The notes beneath the pieces were generated by a model that worked only from the letters and a program-made list of their open reading frames with translations, was not told where the DNA came from and ran no database searches. From positions 2,819 through 23,999 of the IMG/VR virus record IMGVR_UViG_3300001450_000306: DNA of 21,181 nt. The stretch is one strand, 5' to 3'. Below, piece after piece: positions 1-9,099 of the stretch. Origin of the DNA: a virus. A program made the translations under genes and the position numbers. Numbering within the stretch: position 1 is the first letter of the stretch; each line of letters begins with the position of its first letter.

Positions 1-2906
1 ACTGGGTCGTCAATTTCGTCTGCTGCGGTCAACAGTCCAGCGGCGATCAAGTATGCGTTGATTTGGCGTTGTTTCGCAATTCTGCCGCTAATGTCCACTG
101 TCTTTTCCAACAGCGCCGCCATCAACTTTGGATTTCTTATCGCCTCTACTAAAACTTGCTGCGTTTTAGCTTTTGGTAGCTGGATTAAGTTTTTTACAGC
201 CGCCCTTGCGCCTGCTGATGGAGCCTGCAAAGTCCCGCCTACACCAAAGGCTGCTCCTAGCCTTCTGCCTTGACTTGCACCGACTACCCTAGCCAAAAGC
301 TCAAACATGCCGCTTTCGTTAGCCGCTAGGTCTTCACCAATAGTTCCACTGTTGACCGAATTCTCTAACTTCCTCGCCTGCACAATCAGGGCATCGAGTC
401 CTTTATTCTGGTCTGCGGTTAAAATGCCTTGCCTTGTAAGCTCTGATCTTAGCGTCCGTGACGGCCCTAAAGTGTATGAAGAAGCAGGCGCGTCTAGTAT
501 TGCGTTAAGGGCGCGAGCCGACAACATTCCCTTGCTAGTTGTCGCAGAATCAAGAATTTGTTGGTAAACAGCATAACGCAGCCCTTCAAATGCTTCTCTG
601 CTCCCACCCTTCCTGCCTCGCACAAGATTCAAATACTTTTGCAGTTCCCTGCCTTTGTCTGGCGACACTAAAATTTGTTTGACGGCCTGGTTGATATCCA
701 TTTTTACCGCTCTGGAGGCAAAACTTTTTTGTTGACGGCCTGATCCGGGTCCATATTTCTTAACCTTGTTTAACACTCGTTGAGCAACAGCCGCTGCGGT
801 TGCAGTGTCAGAAAAAACGTCAGTTAGCCCAAGGCTTCTAATGGCTTCCTCGTTTCTTGAAATAAATGTTCTCAAGTTTCTAAGGTTTACATCTCCCGCC
901 ATTCCGGCTGTTTCAGATGCCATTTTTCTGAGAAATTCTTTTTGCAACGCTTCCATTTCAACGCCGCCAAGACTTTTTGTGTTAACAGCATTAAATCCTG
1001 CGGCCTCTCTAAGCTCTCGAAAGTTTACGTCACCTTTTTCTCTATTGGCACGGGCGGCAGTCAACGTAACTTGTGCCGGTATTTTTGGCACACCCCTACC
1101 CGAGGTAGCCAAGGTCTTGCCTACAATTCCTTCTCCAAAAGTAAGATTTTTGTTTTTCGTAAAGCGTATTGCGGCAGTCGCTTCAGAAATGCCCATGTCC
1201 GCCAAGTCTTGATCTATCCCTTCAACAACAGTAGAAAGACGCCTTTTTGTGTCAGGGTCTGTTTGCGGATTTCTTTGAAGCGCCCGTGTTCTATTTCTTA
1301 ATCTAAGCAAATCACCAGAAAGCACAGGGGGAGGTCTTTTGTTCGCAACCTCTTTTCCCGCTGCTTTATCTTTTGTCCATTTATCTAATTTAGCTTGTCG
1401 TCTTTTAAGACCCCTGACGGCAGTAGATATAACGCCAAATGGGTTCTCCCCTGGGAGAAACTCGGCTGCGTTTTTTTCGTAAGAAATAACGGTAGAAAGA
1501 GGAGCGCTCTCAACATCCCTAGGAACGGTGTTCCACAACTGGTCTTCAGTATCATTAGCGGCTTTTTTTACGTCGTCTAGTATCTGCCTAGCAGATAAAT
1601 TTAACTCTGTTCTATCAGCAGAAGTTGTTGTCTTGTCAGCAGCCTTCTCAAGCATTTCTTTTGCCTGCGCGGTCCTAGAGTTTAAGACACTATTAAACAT
1701 GTCTACTCTGGCCTGCGCTGCTTCTTGAATTGCCCGTGGGTCGCCCTCTGCAACGATTGCGTTAAATCTTTGGCGTTGCGCCAACAGCACGGCTTCTAAT
1801 TTACCTTGCCCCCCGTCAGGGGTTCTTTCATCTAACCTGACTAAAAGTCTTTCAAGGGCAGTTAGCTCCGGGTCGCCTGTAATCTGGCCTGGGGTTATTG
1901 GCACACCACTATCAACAAGGTCACTGCTCTTAATTTCTTCCGCTAATCTTGTTCTATCAAGGGGATCAGGAACTATTCTTGCTAGCTCGTCTGCCGCCGC
2001 AGCCTCTCTCCCGGCTCTGCCAAACTGAGTCCGAACTGCATCGGCTGCACCTCTGACAAGTGCTGGAGCATTTCTAAGCGCAGTGACCGCAGGCGCTAGA
2101 GGCGCAGCAACAGAGCCAGTTATTCTCGCTACGTCGCTCCCAGGGAAAATTGTTTCCGCACCGCCTGCTCCCGCTCCAGAAAGAGCGGTAGACAACGCTT
2201 CCATCGCAGCAAATCGCCCTGGTTGGTTGGCAGCTTTTTGAACAAATGGCGCAAACATTCCCGTTGCCCTCTGCGTTTCAACTGCTGGTGCGGCGCGAGG
2301 AGCTATCGTTGGGACTAACCTAGAGGCTTGGCCCGCAAAAGGCAGTGCGGCAATAGGCAAACTAGACCCCACCACTTCCCCTGCTCGCGCAAAAGCCCGT
2401 TGGTTGAAGGGAACGTCGGATATGTCTCGATAACCTATATTTCCCGCAGCCAACAATCCCCTTAACTGCTGGCGACCGCCCACAGGATTTTGAGACATTG
2501 CAGGCGCAAGAGGTTGTCCTTCAAATTCTTTTCTTGGTTCAGCAGGGACTCCCGTAATTTGCTCGCGTACATTACGAAACGCGCTGCCAATAATATTAGG
2601 GTTTTCGGGCCTGTTTTGAATGTTGGCTATGTTGTAAACAGCTTTTCTTGCCAACTCTGCTGGATCAGCACGGCTCACAATAGTAGGGATCTGGTTTACA
2701 AGGTCTACAGCAGAGCCAACAAAATCGGCAAGCCCTACGTTTACGCCTGCTCCAGCGGCTCCCGCTGCTTGGGAAGCAGACAATGGCTGGCTGCGCTCAC
2801 TATCAACAATCTCGTCAACCATTGCGCTTATTTGTTCTGTCGTTAAGTCAGCCGGGATGTCGTACTCGCCAAACCCTTTAATAGAAATCCTTTGTGTGTC
2901 AGCCAT
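1..2906 (-). CDS. Large virion protein, probably internal/ejection protein (partial, C-terminus off the left edge)
   Basis: An open frame runs without a stop from the ATG at 2906 to the left edge, giving at least 968 residues. It starts only 2 nt after the stop of the 640-aa gene upstream, so the two are probably translated together. The protein is rich in Ala, Arg, Gln and Leu and looks mostly helical. A motif near residues 333-352, ITPGQITGDPELTALERLL, is of a type I recall from very large podovirus virion proteins. No lysozyme or transglycosylase active site was recognised in the visible part. Its size, its place at the end of the tail-gene block and the two Gln-rich proteins just upstream suggest a DNA-ejection or internal virion protein. 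That role is inferred from context. A long tail-associated protein is the main alternative. The gene itself is certain; the function is not. Confidence 0.8.
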   Translation of the reverse strand, partial: MADTQRISIKGFGEYDIPADLTTEQISAMVDEIVDSERSQPLSASQAAGAAGAGVNVGLADFVGSAVDLVNQIPTIVSRADPAELARKAVYNIANIQNRPENPNIIGSAFRNVREQITGVPAEPRKEFEGQPLAPAMSQNPVGGRQQLRGLLAAGNIGYRDISDVPFNQRAFARAGEVVGSSLPIAALPFAGQASRLVPTIAPRAAPAVETQRATGMFAPFVQKAANQPGRFAAMEALSTALSGAGAGGAETIFPGSDVARITGSVAAPLAPAVTALRNAPALVRGAADAVRTQFGRAGREAAAADELARIVPDPLDRTRLAEEIKSSDLVDSGVPITPGQITGDPELTALERLLVRLDERTPDGGQGKLEAVLLAQRQRFNAIVAEGDPRAIQEAAQARVDMFNSVLNSRTAQAKEMLEKAADKTTTSADRTELNLSARQILDDVKKAANDTEDQLWNTVPRDVESAPLSTVISYEKNAAEFLPGENPFGVISTAVRGLKRRQAKLDKWTKDKAAGKEVANKRPPPVLSGDLLRLRNRTRALQRNPQTDPDTKRRLSTVVEGIDQDLADMGISEATAAIRFTKNKNLTFGEGIVGKTLATSGRGVPKIPAQVTLTAARANREKGDVNFRELREAAGFNAVNTKSLGGVEMEALQKEFLRKMASETAGMAGDVNLRNLRTFISRNEEAIRSLGLTDVFSDTATAAAVAQRVLNKVKKYGPGSGRQQKSFASRAVKMDINQAVKQILVSPDKGRELQKYLNLVRGRKGGSREAFEGLRYAVYQQILDSATTSKGMLSARALNAILDAPASSYTLGPSRTLRSELTRQGILTADQNKGLDALIVQARKLENSVNSGTIGEDLAANESGMFELLARVVGASQGRRLGAAFGVGGTLQAPSAGARAAVKNLIQLPKAKTQQVLVEAIRNPKLMAALLEKTVDISGRIAKQRQINAYLIAAGLLTAADEIDDP

Positions 2907-2908
2907 TC

Positions 2909-4831
2909 TTATTCACTTCCCGATGAGACGCGAGACCACTCGCGGCCCGTTCTGGTAACTTCGTCTGCGCCGGTTGGCTCGCCGCCAGCATTAGCCATTG
3001 CTTTATAAACAGGGATAACCCGCATAAGCTCCAATCCAGCTTGAAGAAACTTGCTTCTTTCTTTTGCAGAAAGATTAGGGTCGTCTAACTTTAATTTTAT
3101 TATTTCAAGATTAGTCTCAAACACCCCCAGACCAGCTTTAGCAATGGAAATGTTTTCTTGTTTAGTTTTGCCAGAACTAGGAAGTATGCGATCTGCAAGC
3201 TCAATAGTCAGGTTAGACCCTCGCGCACTTAACGCTTTAACTAAAGTTACCCTCATTAAAGCCTGCACTTGATCTAAATTAGCCGACTGGGTTCTTGTAG
3301 CTTTGCTCGGATCATTGAACCCTAAATTAGCAGAAACAAAGTTTGCGGCTCTCCTTCCTAAATTTGGGATGTCAAAAGAACCTTGTTCTAGCATCCCTGC
3401 AATATCGTTTTCGTCCATATCCTTTAAGAAAATGCTTTCATCAAAGGCTTCTGAAGATTCTGGGTTTGGTCTTGGTACTAAACCACTCTCAATATCTCTT
3501 AACAGATTTCTGACGGGAGGTTCGAAAGTGCTTGGCGTGACTGGTCGGATTGCGCCGCTCCCTAGCCCTCGAATAAGTTTGTCGTTTGCGCTATCAGATT
3601 TACTATCAAGTTGTCGTTTGGGAACAGTAAACGGCGTGTTAGGTGCTATTATATCCCCGTTAGGGCCTACTTGCTCTTCATTCGACACAAGAGTAACCAG
3701 AGACACCGTTGTTTTTGGTGTTGTAGACGGCGCTCTTGCTGTGAATTTTCCAGTGCTTAAAGCATTACGCAATTCTGGTTCTGCAATTTGCTGGTTTGTT
3801 AAATCGTAGGGCTTGTCTTTTTCATACGTCCGACCGTCTGCCACAAAAGTTTCAGTAGGATAGAATGTTTTGACGCTAGGAGCAGTTGTCCGAGCATCTG
3901 TTCGCTTTGGAACGAATTTACTTCCTTTGTCATCTATAAGTTCACCAGCAGTGACAAAGACGTTTGAATTTTTTGTTGTGTCAAAGACTCCTACTATTTT
4001 GCCTCTAGCAATTTCCGTTGCTCGCCCTTCGGTGTAAGTCCTGGTTTCGTCTGCTTCTGCTTCATCATAAGCCCTTGTTTCCGCTAGTCTTACGCCATAG
4101 AGAGTTTCTGCCCGAAGATTGGCTGATTCCGTGTTTGTGTCTTGGCGCAGATTTCTTGCTGCTGTATCAGCAACCGTCTGGTCTCTTGCTACGCCTTTAT
4201 CAGCAAGTTGCCGTTGCCGAGTCAAAGAACTTGCTGGATCAAGGATTGCTCCGTACTGCTCCGCGAGCTGCATCCCTTCTGGAGTGTTCTGCAAAAGAGC
4301 ATTTTGCAAACCCCTTTGCGCTTCTTCGGCAATTTTTTTAGCAGTGGCCGCATCACCTTGTTGAATTGCTTTCATGCGAAGCATCTCAAGTTGAGCAGGC
4401 ATAATCCCAGCAGTTTTAGCAACGCCTGCATCAAACGGCTGCATTGCTGGACGGGCAGGGCGATTAACGCTTACTTGCGTTTGAGGAGGCAAGGTATCTC
4501 CTACTGCCGCTCTCATCCCCGTAGGGTCAGGAGGGTTGACCATAGACTGAGAAAGGTATCCCCCCTCACCAGGAGGTCTGGCCCTTGAGGACTGTAGAAT
4601 CTGACCCATAATCTTATTTTGAGCCGCAGTCTGAGCTTCTTGAAGCTCATTAACTCGCCGCCCTTCTTGTCCCGCCAAGGCTCCGTAGGTCAGGTTTCGC
4701 AGCGCACTTGCAACCGGAGAGCCGCCATACGGGTTTCTTGGCAGTTGGATTGGGGCAAGCGACCGCTTTCTGTAGTCGTTACGCGCAGCTTGGGCGTAAG
4801 CAATCCGAGGGTCTGTGATGAATGTTGCCAT
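2909..4831 (-). CDS. Putative internal virion protein, 640 aa, Ala/Gln-rich
   Basis: A complete 640-residue frame lies 12 nt after the 355-aa gene and 2 nt before the very large gene that follows. The N-terminal third is rich in Gln, Ala and Arg (many QAA and EAQ runs) and predicts as helix. The centre, roughly residues 220-265, is charged and repetitive (LRAETLYG, RAYDEAEADETRTYTEGRATE), suggesting coiled coil. The C-terminal half contains short beta-type segments such as VFVTAGELIDDKGSKFVP. I do not recognise the family. There is no signal peptide, membrane segment or catalytic motif. Its place after the nozzle-type gene and its composition fit a podovirus internal/ejection protein, which is inference. 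The ribosome binding site is weak (AAAGG about 10 nt before the ATG). Confidence 0.8.
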   Translation of the reverse strand: MATFITDPRIAYAQAARNDYRKRSLAPIQLPRNPYGGSPVASALRNLTYGALAGQEGRRVNELQEAQTAAQNKIMGQILQSSRARPPGEGGYLSQSMVNPPDPTGMRAAVGDTLPPQTQVSVNRPARPAMQPFDAGVAKTAGIMPAQLEMLRMKAIQQGDAATAKKIAEEAQRGLQNALLQNTPEGMQLAEQYGAILDPASSLTRQRQLADKGVARDQTVADTAARNLRQDTNTESANLRAETLYGVRLAETRAYDEAEADETRTYTEGRATEIARGKIVGVFDTTKNSNVFVTAGELIDDKGSKFVPKRTDARTTAPSVKTFYPTETFVADGRTYEKDKPYDLTNQQIAEPELRNALSTGKFTARAPSTTPKTTVSLVTLVSNEEQVGPNGDIIAPNTPFTVPKRQLDSKSDSANDKLIRGLGSGAIRPVTPSTFEPPVRNLLRDIESGLVPRPNPESSEAFDESIFLKDMDENDIAGMLEQGSFDIPNLGRRAANFVSANLGFNDPSKATRTQSANLDQVQALMRVTLVKALSARGSNLTIELADRILPSSGKTKQENISIAKAGLGVFETNLEIIKLKLDDPNLSAKERSKFLQAGLELMRVIPVYKAMANAGGEPTGADEVTRTGREWSRVSSGSE

Positions 4832-4843
4832 TGCTACAGCCTT

Positions 4844-5911
4844 TTAGCTTGTGTTTCTGCCCAGGTATGCCGACCCAAGGGCCACAGGGATGCCTAGAGC
4901 CGTTGCTTGCCTTTGTTGGGCACCTTGGTAGCGAGCAAGGTTATCTGCTTGCTGCATGGCTGCGTATTGGCCCAGGTCTACTGGCGGTGGCGCGTTGATT
5001 GGAGCAAGCCCGCCTGGACCTTGAGCAGCAGCTTGTGAGAACGGTGTCGTGCCGGTCAACAAAGCCGAAAGCTCTGTCATTGGCTGCTGCCGCTCTCGGA
5101 GCCTCTCTGCAATAGCGCGATCCCTCGCTTGCTGCCCTATTCCGTATTGATCTCGGCCTTCTGCAATCTGCTGGCTTCTCTGCGCCTGGGAAACGTCGTA
5201 TTGCGTACCCAGTTCCTGCAATTGCTGTCCGCGCCCCGTCAAGATATTGCCCATCATGCTTGACTGAAGGTCTTGACCTTGGAACACGGCCTGACTTGCC
5301 AAATCAGCTAACTGATCGTTCTTTTGTTGTCGGAACGTCTCCATCTCTTGATTGTAAGCAGGAGAATTTTCTGGGATTCCTGTGGTGATTAGCTGAGTTC
5401 TGAGAGCAGCCTCTTGTCTGTCAAACTGCGGGTTTAGCCTGTTCGTCGCACGATTGTAGAAATCATCAGCAGCGCCAGTGGCGTAAGACTCTAAATCTGA
5501 GTAGCCAGGCAGTTGGTACGATGCTCCAGCGGTAGAATACTGCGGTTGCGCTCCATAATCTCCATACGAGAAAGCACCCGGCTCAGATGGGAGTCCCCGC
5601 GTATTAAACGGGTTTTGGCTTATCTGACCAACTCGCTGTTGCGCCAGTCCCTGCAACCCGCTTTGTATTCGCTGCTCTCCAGCACGCTGGGCTTCGTATT
5701 CGGGGGCGAGAGTGTAGGTGCCTAGATATTCGTCAGGCCCAGTTTCGCGGAACGTCGTCGTGCTGTACGGCGTCACCATATCAGGGCGGCTTAAATTCGT
5801 TTGCAGCCTGAGAGCGTCCTCGTCAAGAGCAGCTTGGTTTTGCGCCAACTGCCCGTAATCTATCGGGGGCGGTGCCTGTGGGCTGCTAAACATATCTCTA
5901 ATGAAGCCCAT
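4844..5911 (-). CDS. Putative internal virion/ejection protein, 355 aa, Gln-rich
   Basis: A complete frame whose ATG is preceded by a clear AAAGGAG ribosome binding site. It overlaps the end of the upstream 115-aa gene by 14 nt. The N-terminus (MGFIRDMFSSPQAPPPIDYG) looks like the short amphipathic start followed by a Pro-rich linker seen in several podovirus internal proteins. The rest is very rich in Gln and Ala, with helical stretches such as QARDRAIAERLRERQQ near residue 260, and a final small-residue segment (ALGIPVALGSAYLG) that could insert in or contact a membrane. I cannot name the family firmly. With the two large genes that follow, it forms a three-gene set comparable in position to ejection proteins of P22-like phages. 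The functional role is inferred. Confidence 0.8.
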   Translation of the reverse strand: MGFIRDMFSSPQAPPPIDYGQLAQNQAALDEDALRLQTNLSRPDMVTPYSTTTFRETGPDEYLGTYTLAPEYEAQRAGEQRIQSGLQGLAQQRVGQISQNPFNTRGLPSEPGAFSYGDYGAQPQYSTAGASYQLPGYSDLESYATGAADDFYNRATNRLNPQFDRQEAALRTQLITTGIPENSPAYNQEMETFRQQKNDQLADLASQAVFQGQDLQSSMMGNILTGRGQQLQELGTQYDVSQAQRSQQIAEGRDQYGIGQQARDRAIAERLRERQQPMTELSALLTGTTPFSQAAAQGPGGLAPINAPPPVDLGQYAAMQQADNLARYQGAQQRQATALGIPVALGSAYLGRNTS

Positions 5912-6245
5912 GATTTAGCTCCTTTCTCAGCAGAACTGCTGTCTTTTTGTAATCGGTCAATGCTTTTTCCCAGCCAGGACGGCCAATAATCTCAATAAAC
6001 CTAAACTTATTGTCCTTTGCAAAACTACAGATCTTTTCTTCGATCTCTTTCAGTTCATCAAGGTCGCCTCCGGCCAATCCAATTCTTAAAGATTCGCCGT
6101 AAGCACAAGTCACCGCAGCCGATCTTTCTCCCTGGAACAGCGTGAAACTTCCGTTATCAAGGCCAAGCTCGACATCCTGCCGGTCAACCGATTCAAAGTT
6201 TTCCGTTGAGGGCAGAAGAAGATCCCAGACGTAATCACTTATCAT
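5898..6245 (-). CDS. Small GNAT-fold-like phage protein
   Basis: The frame could begin at 6287, but the ATG at 6245 overlaps the stop of the upstream nozzle-type gene as ATGA, so I take the 115-aa product beginning MISDYVWDLL. The pattern of strand-helix elements resembles small GNAT-like proteins that sit beside tail genes in T7-like and related podophages (compare T7 gp13): a beta hairpin (SFTLFQGERSAAVTCAYGES), then a long helix (LDELKEIEEKICSFAKDNK), then a strand (FRFIEIIGRPGWEKAL) and a conserved-looking GRPGWEKAL segment. A canonical acetyl-CoA loop is not obvious, so enzymatic activity is doubtful and a virion-assembly role is possible. The family call is by resemblance only. Confidence 0.7.
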   Translation of the reverse strand: MISDYVWDLLLPSTENFESVDRQDVELGLDNGSFTLFQGERSAAVTCAYGESLRIGLAGGDLDELKEIEEKICSFAKDNKFRFIEIIGRPGWEKALTDYKKTAVLLRKELNHGLH

Positions 6246-7765
6246 AGCCCGACCCCTACTTCGTAGCGGACATCTGTAGCAAGCCAACGAACAGACTGTT
6301 GGGTCGTGCTGGTTCTAACGCGGACGGCTGCGTTCCAGCCGATGTCGGCTACGCTAAACCACGCTTGATGGGTTGTGATCGGGCTTCCCCACGTTGCTGA
6401 GTCCCAAGTCGCTGTGTCCCACGCAGAGGCGATAGAGCCTGTCGTGCTTGGTGTAAACGTCGTGGTTCCATCTCTGAAGTCTGTATCAAAGCCGATGCTG
6501 ACCTCAAGCTCAGAGTCGCTCGCCATAACAGGCCGGATTGCTGTGTAACGCTTTGGTCCAGACCTACCGCCGAAGTAGATAAAGGCTGTCTTAGCGACGG
6601 CTTCTATTGCCCCGCCCGAATCGTCTGTTCCGCTGTCTGCTTTGTAGACCTTGGTGCTTCCCCCGAAATAGAGGTCGCTATTAAATACAGCCCAAGCATA
6701 TCCGTCTTGATTGGTGAAACGGGACCATGCCCCAGTTTCTAAATTGATGATGTATTGAATAAAGTTGCCAGCGGTAGACGATGGAACATTAACAGCGGCG
6801 TATCCGCCTTTTGGATACACCACTCCTTGCCAGCCAAAAGTTCCCTTAAACTCAACGACTGAATCGTTGTAGCTGTTGCTGATCTTGTCGCTAAGAGCGA
6901 CGTTCGGCGCAGCCTCGCCTGTTCCAAGAACCTGGGTCATTGGAAGCAGGCCGTTCTCTGTGACTAGATAGCAGTCAGAGCCAACCTTCATCATGCACCT
7001 ACGCCCGATTGGCCGACCAACCGTGTAAACGCCGACTAATCCCCACTTTGTAGCGTCGGATGGGTCGGTCCCGCTGTACATCGCGATCTCGCCTTGGTCG
7101 GTAAAGAACAAGATGTTGTCATCAGGACCAGACCCACCATCACGGGTCCAGGTGCTGATCGCCATCAGCTTGCCGCCCTTGCTGAAAACGCTGCCCAGAT
7201 TTACTGAGGCAACTGTTCCAGCAATGCTATTCACCGGCAGATATCCATACGTTAGGCTGTCGGTTAGAACGAAGAACAGCCGCTCTTGGTAGACCTCGAC
7301 ATTAATTATGTTTGCGGCGGTAACGCTGCCCAATGTCGGCGTGGCCCATGCAGAGCCGTTCCAGTGACGAGGTGCGTCCTCACCGTTGCAGATCCAAAGA
7401 AATGACCCACCAGAAGTGGTCATGTTGACCGACTGAAATTTAGCGTTAGACAGACTGGTAATAACAGCAGCGCCAACAGAACCCGCGCTAGTCACGTTGT
7501 AGACTGCGCTCCCGCTTGCGGCGAACATCGTGTTGGCCGTGCCGCTGTTGTAGACCATCAAGCTCTCCACCGTAGACGGCAGACTTGTCACATGGTCGTC
7601 GTATCCGTTGCGAACTTGAACGTGAGAGCGCGCTGGGAAGAAATTGTCCAGCCTGATTGCGTCAGTCTCCGGCAACAAGTCCACCGAATCACGGGTGTTT
7701 AGACCGCCTATCGGAGATGGGAAAGCAGTGCTTTGCCCGGTCATGGATGCAGGAGATCTTGCCAT
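6242..7765 (-). CDS. Tail nozzle/hub-type structural protein (P22 gp10-like)
   Basis: A 507-residue protein composed almost entirely of short beta strands separated by Gly/Asp/Thr turns. It begins after a short leader with GGLNTRDSVDLLPETDAIRLDNFFP (residues about 20-44). This opening is typical of podovirus proteins of the P22 gp10 tail-hub type, where a GGLNxRD...P..A..LDNF signature precedes a beta-propeller-like body. Repeating WICNGEDAPRHWNG and DGYAWAVFNSDLYFG segments fit propeller blades. In P22, gp10 caps the gp4 adaptor ring and holds the tailspikes and needle. The gp4-like gene lies upstream here, which supports the role. The ATG overlaps the preceding stop by one base (TGATG). I am confident of a tail structural role and less certain of exact homology to gp10. 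Confidence 0.75.
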   Translation of the reverse strand: MARSPASMTGQSTAFPSPIGGLNTRDSVDLLPETDAIRLDNFFPARSHVQVRNGYDDHVTSLPSTVESLMVYNSGTANTMFAASGSAVYNVTSAGSVGAAVITSLSNAKFQSVNMTTSGGSFLWICNGEDAPRHWNGSAWATPTLGSVTAANIINVEVYQERLFFVLTDSLTYGYLPVNSIAGTVASVNLGSVFSKGGKLMAISTWTRDGGSGPDDNILFFTDQGEIAMYSGTDPSDATKWGLVGVYTVGRPIGRRCMMKVGSDCYLVTENGLLPMTQVLGTGEAAPNVALSDKISNSYNDSVVEFKGTFGWQGVVYPKGGYAAVNVPSSTAGNFIQYIINLETGAWSRFTNQDGYAWAVFNSDLYFGGSTKVYKADSGTDDSGGAIEAVAKTAFIYFGGRSGPKRYTAIRPVMASDSELEVSIGFDTDFRDGTTTFTPSTTGSIASAWDTATWDSATWGSPITTHQAWFSVADIGWNAAVRVRTSTTQQSVRWLATDVRYEVGVGL

Positions 7766-9096
7766 CAGCCTATACGACCAGGGCCATACGCCAAGTTCTG
7801 AGCAAGCCTATCAAGAACCCACTGCGGCGGTTTGTAATACTCCTTGACCGCAGGCGGCGCTGGGTCATTTGCGGGGTCTGTTGGGTCTGTTGGTTGCGTA
7901 GCCGCCATAAGCTCTTCATCGCTCGGGCTTGGGAGGCTTATATCGTCAATGTTAAAATCATCGTTATAAGTACCTCCTTCACCCGCAAGAGGAGTTAAGT
8001 CAGCATCAAAGGTAACTTCGCCTTTTGCAGCGGGTGTCATAAGATTTCTGCCGCCAAGAATAGCCGATAGCCAGGTAGGCAATAAAGAACTCGCAACTCC
8101 CATCCCGATATCCGCCGCTGTCCCAGAACGCCCTCTTGATACAATTCCCGTATACGGGTCTTGAACGACTGTAAGGTCACCAGGAGACATCCTGCCAAAA
8201 AAACTGTTGTTAGCTTTGTCTACGTCGGCTTGTTCAAGCTGCGCCTCTATCGTAGGCACGGTAAAAGCATATGGACTTCCGCCAGGATAAGATGTGTTTG
8301 AGGCAGATCTAGTAATTCCGTCCGGTCCAGTTCTTGTCTGCCCTGGCTTACCTCTTTCGCCCGAATCATAGATAGACCGTGTTACGCCATCTTTATCAAC
8401 ATATGTCCCGGTTCTAGTGTTAGGGCCTTTCCCAACTTTTGATGCGTCGTACTTAGAGCCGACTGATGCCCGGTCAGCAATATCATCAGCAATGGTTTGG
8501 TCAGCAAGAATATCAGCAATTCCTTTGCTTCCCGTGCCTGCAAGAAGGCTGTTTGTATTAGCTGTTTGAACAGCAAGAATGTCAGCTATGCCTTGGCTTC
8601 TAGCCTGCTCCGCTGCTGCCGCTATGCCGCCGCTTCGTATGTTGGCTTGAGCCTGGGCTTGGGCTTGGGCTTGGGCTTGAGCCTGGGCCTCAGCTTGAGC
8701 TTGGGCCTGGGCAAATTCTTGAGCGACAGTAGTTGGATTGTCGCCTCTGACACCTGAGTTGCCTTGTGGACCGGCGGCGGCGGCGGCGGCGGCGGCTCCA
8801 GCATCAACAGCGGACTGTATGTCAAAGTTTACTGAGGGCGCGTTTACTGAAGGCGCATCTACTGAAGGCGCACTTGGAGCTGTGACGGACGGGTTGTCAA
8901 ACGAAACGCTACCGAGTCCGCTAAAGTACGCAGGCATCCCGTTATACATATTCTGCCCGCCATCAGGAGCAACGCCGCCACCCATAGAGCGCAGAACCTC
9001 ACTCTCGTCAGGCCGAATATAAGCAGCGAAATGCCCAGGAGGAGCGCTGCGATTAAGCGCCCTTCCCATTAACTCGCCATAAAGATCGCGCTTCAT
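7765..9096 (-). CDS. Low-complexity virion-associated protein, 443 aa
   Basis: A complete frame lying between a 57-aa basic protein (3-nt gap) and the nozzle-type gene (1-nt overlap). Residues about 68-90 carry a short repeat (APSVDAPSVNAPSVN), followed by a run of eight Ala, then an Ala-Gln dipeptide tract around residues 130-150. Between about 150 and 200 the phrase GIADILA recurs three times or so (QGIADILAVQ, KGIADILADQ). The second half is Gly/Asp/Pro/Thr-rich and ends in an aromatic-basic tail (YYKPPQWVLDRLAQN). I do not recognise a family. The composition suggests a flexible or fibrous virion component rather than an enzyme. Its DNA has matching tandem repeats, so length variation between relatives is likely. 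It could equally be a non-structural filler gene. Confidence 0.7.
   Translation of the reverse strand: MKRDLYGELMGRALNRSAPPGHFAAYIRPDESEVLRSMGGGVAPDGGQNMYNGMPAYFSGLGSVSFDNPSVTAPSAPSVDAPSVNAPSVNFDIQSAVDAGAAAAAAAAGPQGNSGVRGDNPTTVAQEFAQAQAQAEAQAQAQAQAQAQAQANIRSGGIAAAAEQARSQGIADILAVQTANTNSLLAGTGSKGIADILADQTIADDIADRASVGSKYDASKVGKGPNTRTGTYVDKDGVTRSIYDSGERGKPGQTRTGPDGITRSASNTSYPGGSPYAFTVPTIEAQLEQADVDKANNSFFGRMSPGDLTVVQDPYTGIVSRGRSGTAADIGMGVASSLLPTWLSAILGGRNLMTPAAKGEVTFDADLTPLAGEGGTYNDDFNIDDISLPSPSDEELMAATQPTDPTDPANDPAPPAVKEYYKPPQWVLDRLAQNLAYGPGRIG
8644..8712 (+). repeat. Hexanucleotide tandem repeat inside the 443-aa gene
   Basis: Read on the plus strand, this tract is a run of GCTTGG/GCTTGA/GCCTGG units, imperfect but close to a 6-bp period. 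On the coding minus strand it encodes the Ala-Gln (with a few Glu) tract. The same gene also contains a pure CGG/GGC run at 8772-8796 that encodes poly-alanine. Such tracts are prone to slippage. Confidence 0.85.
8772..8796 (+). repeat. GGC trinucleotide run (poly-Ala codons)
   Basis: About eight uninterrupted CGG/GGC triplets. On the minus strand they read as GCC codons and encode the poly-alanine stretch of the 443-aa protein. The use of a single alanine codon throughout suggests expansion by replication slippage rather than selection on the protein alone. Confidence 0.85.
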
Positions 9097-9099
9097 TGT

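Noticed and set aside
3303-3809. Plus-strand frame of 168 codons inside the 640-aa gene
   Set aside because: It is a mirror of the minus-strand gene with no ribosome binding site. The same applies to 4142-4588 and to the plus-strand frames in 1-2850.
6246-6287. Longer start for the GNAT-like gene
   Set aside because: The upstream extension overlaps the nozzle-type gene by 46 nt; the ATG at 6245 has an ATGA overlap like its neighbours.
8497-8757. Plus-strand frame with a Leu-Gly/Leu-Ser repeat
   Set aside because: This is only the antisense reading of the GCTTGG tandem repeat that encodes the Ala-Gln tract on the minus strand.
8820-8875. Short spaced repeats (about 15 bp, GAAGGCGC) resembling a CRISPR array
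   Set aside because: They are in-frame codon repeats encoding APSV(D/N) units in the 443-aa protein, with no spacers of CRISPR length.
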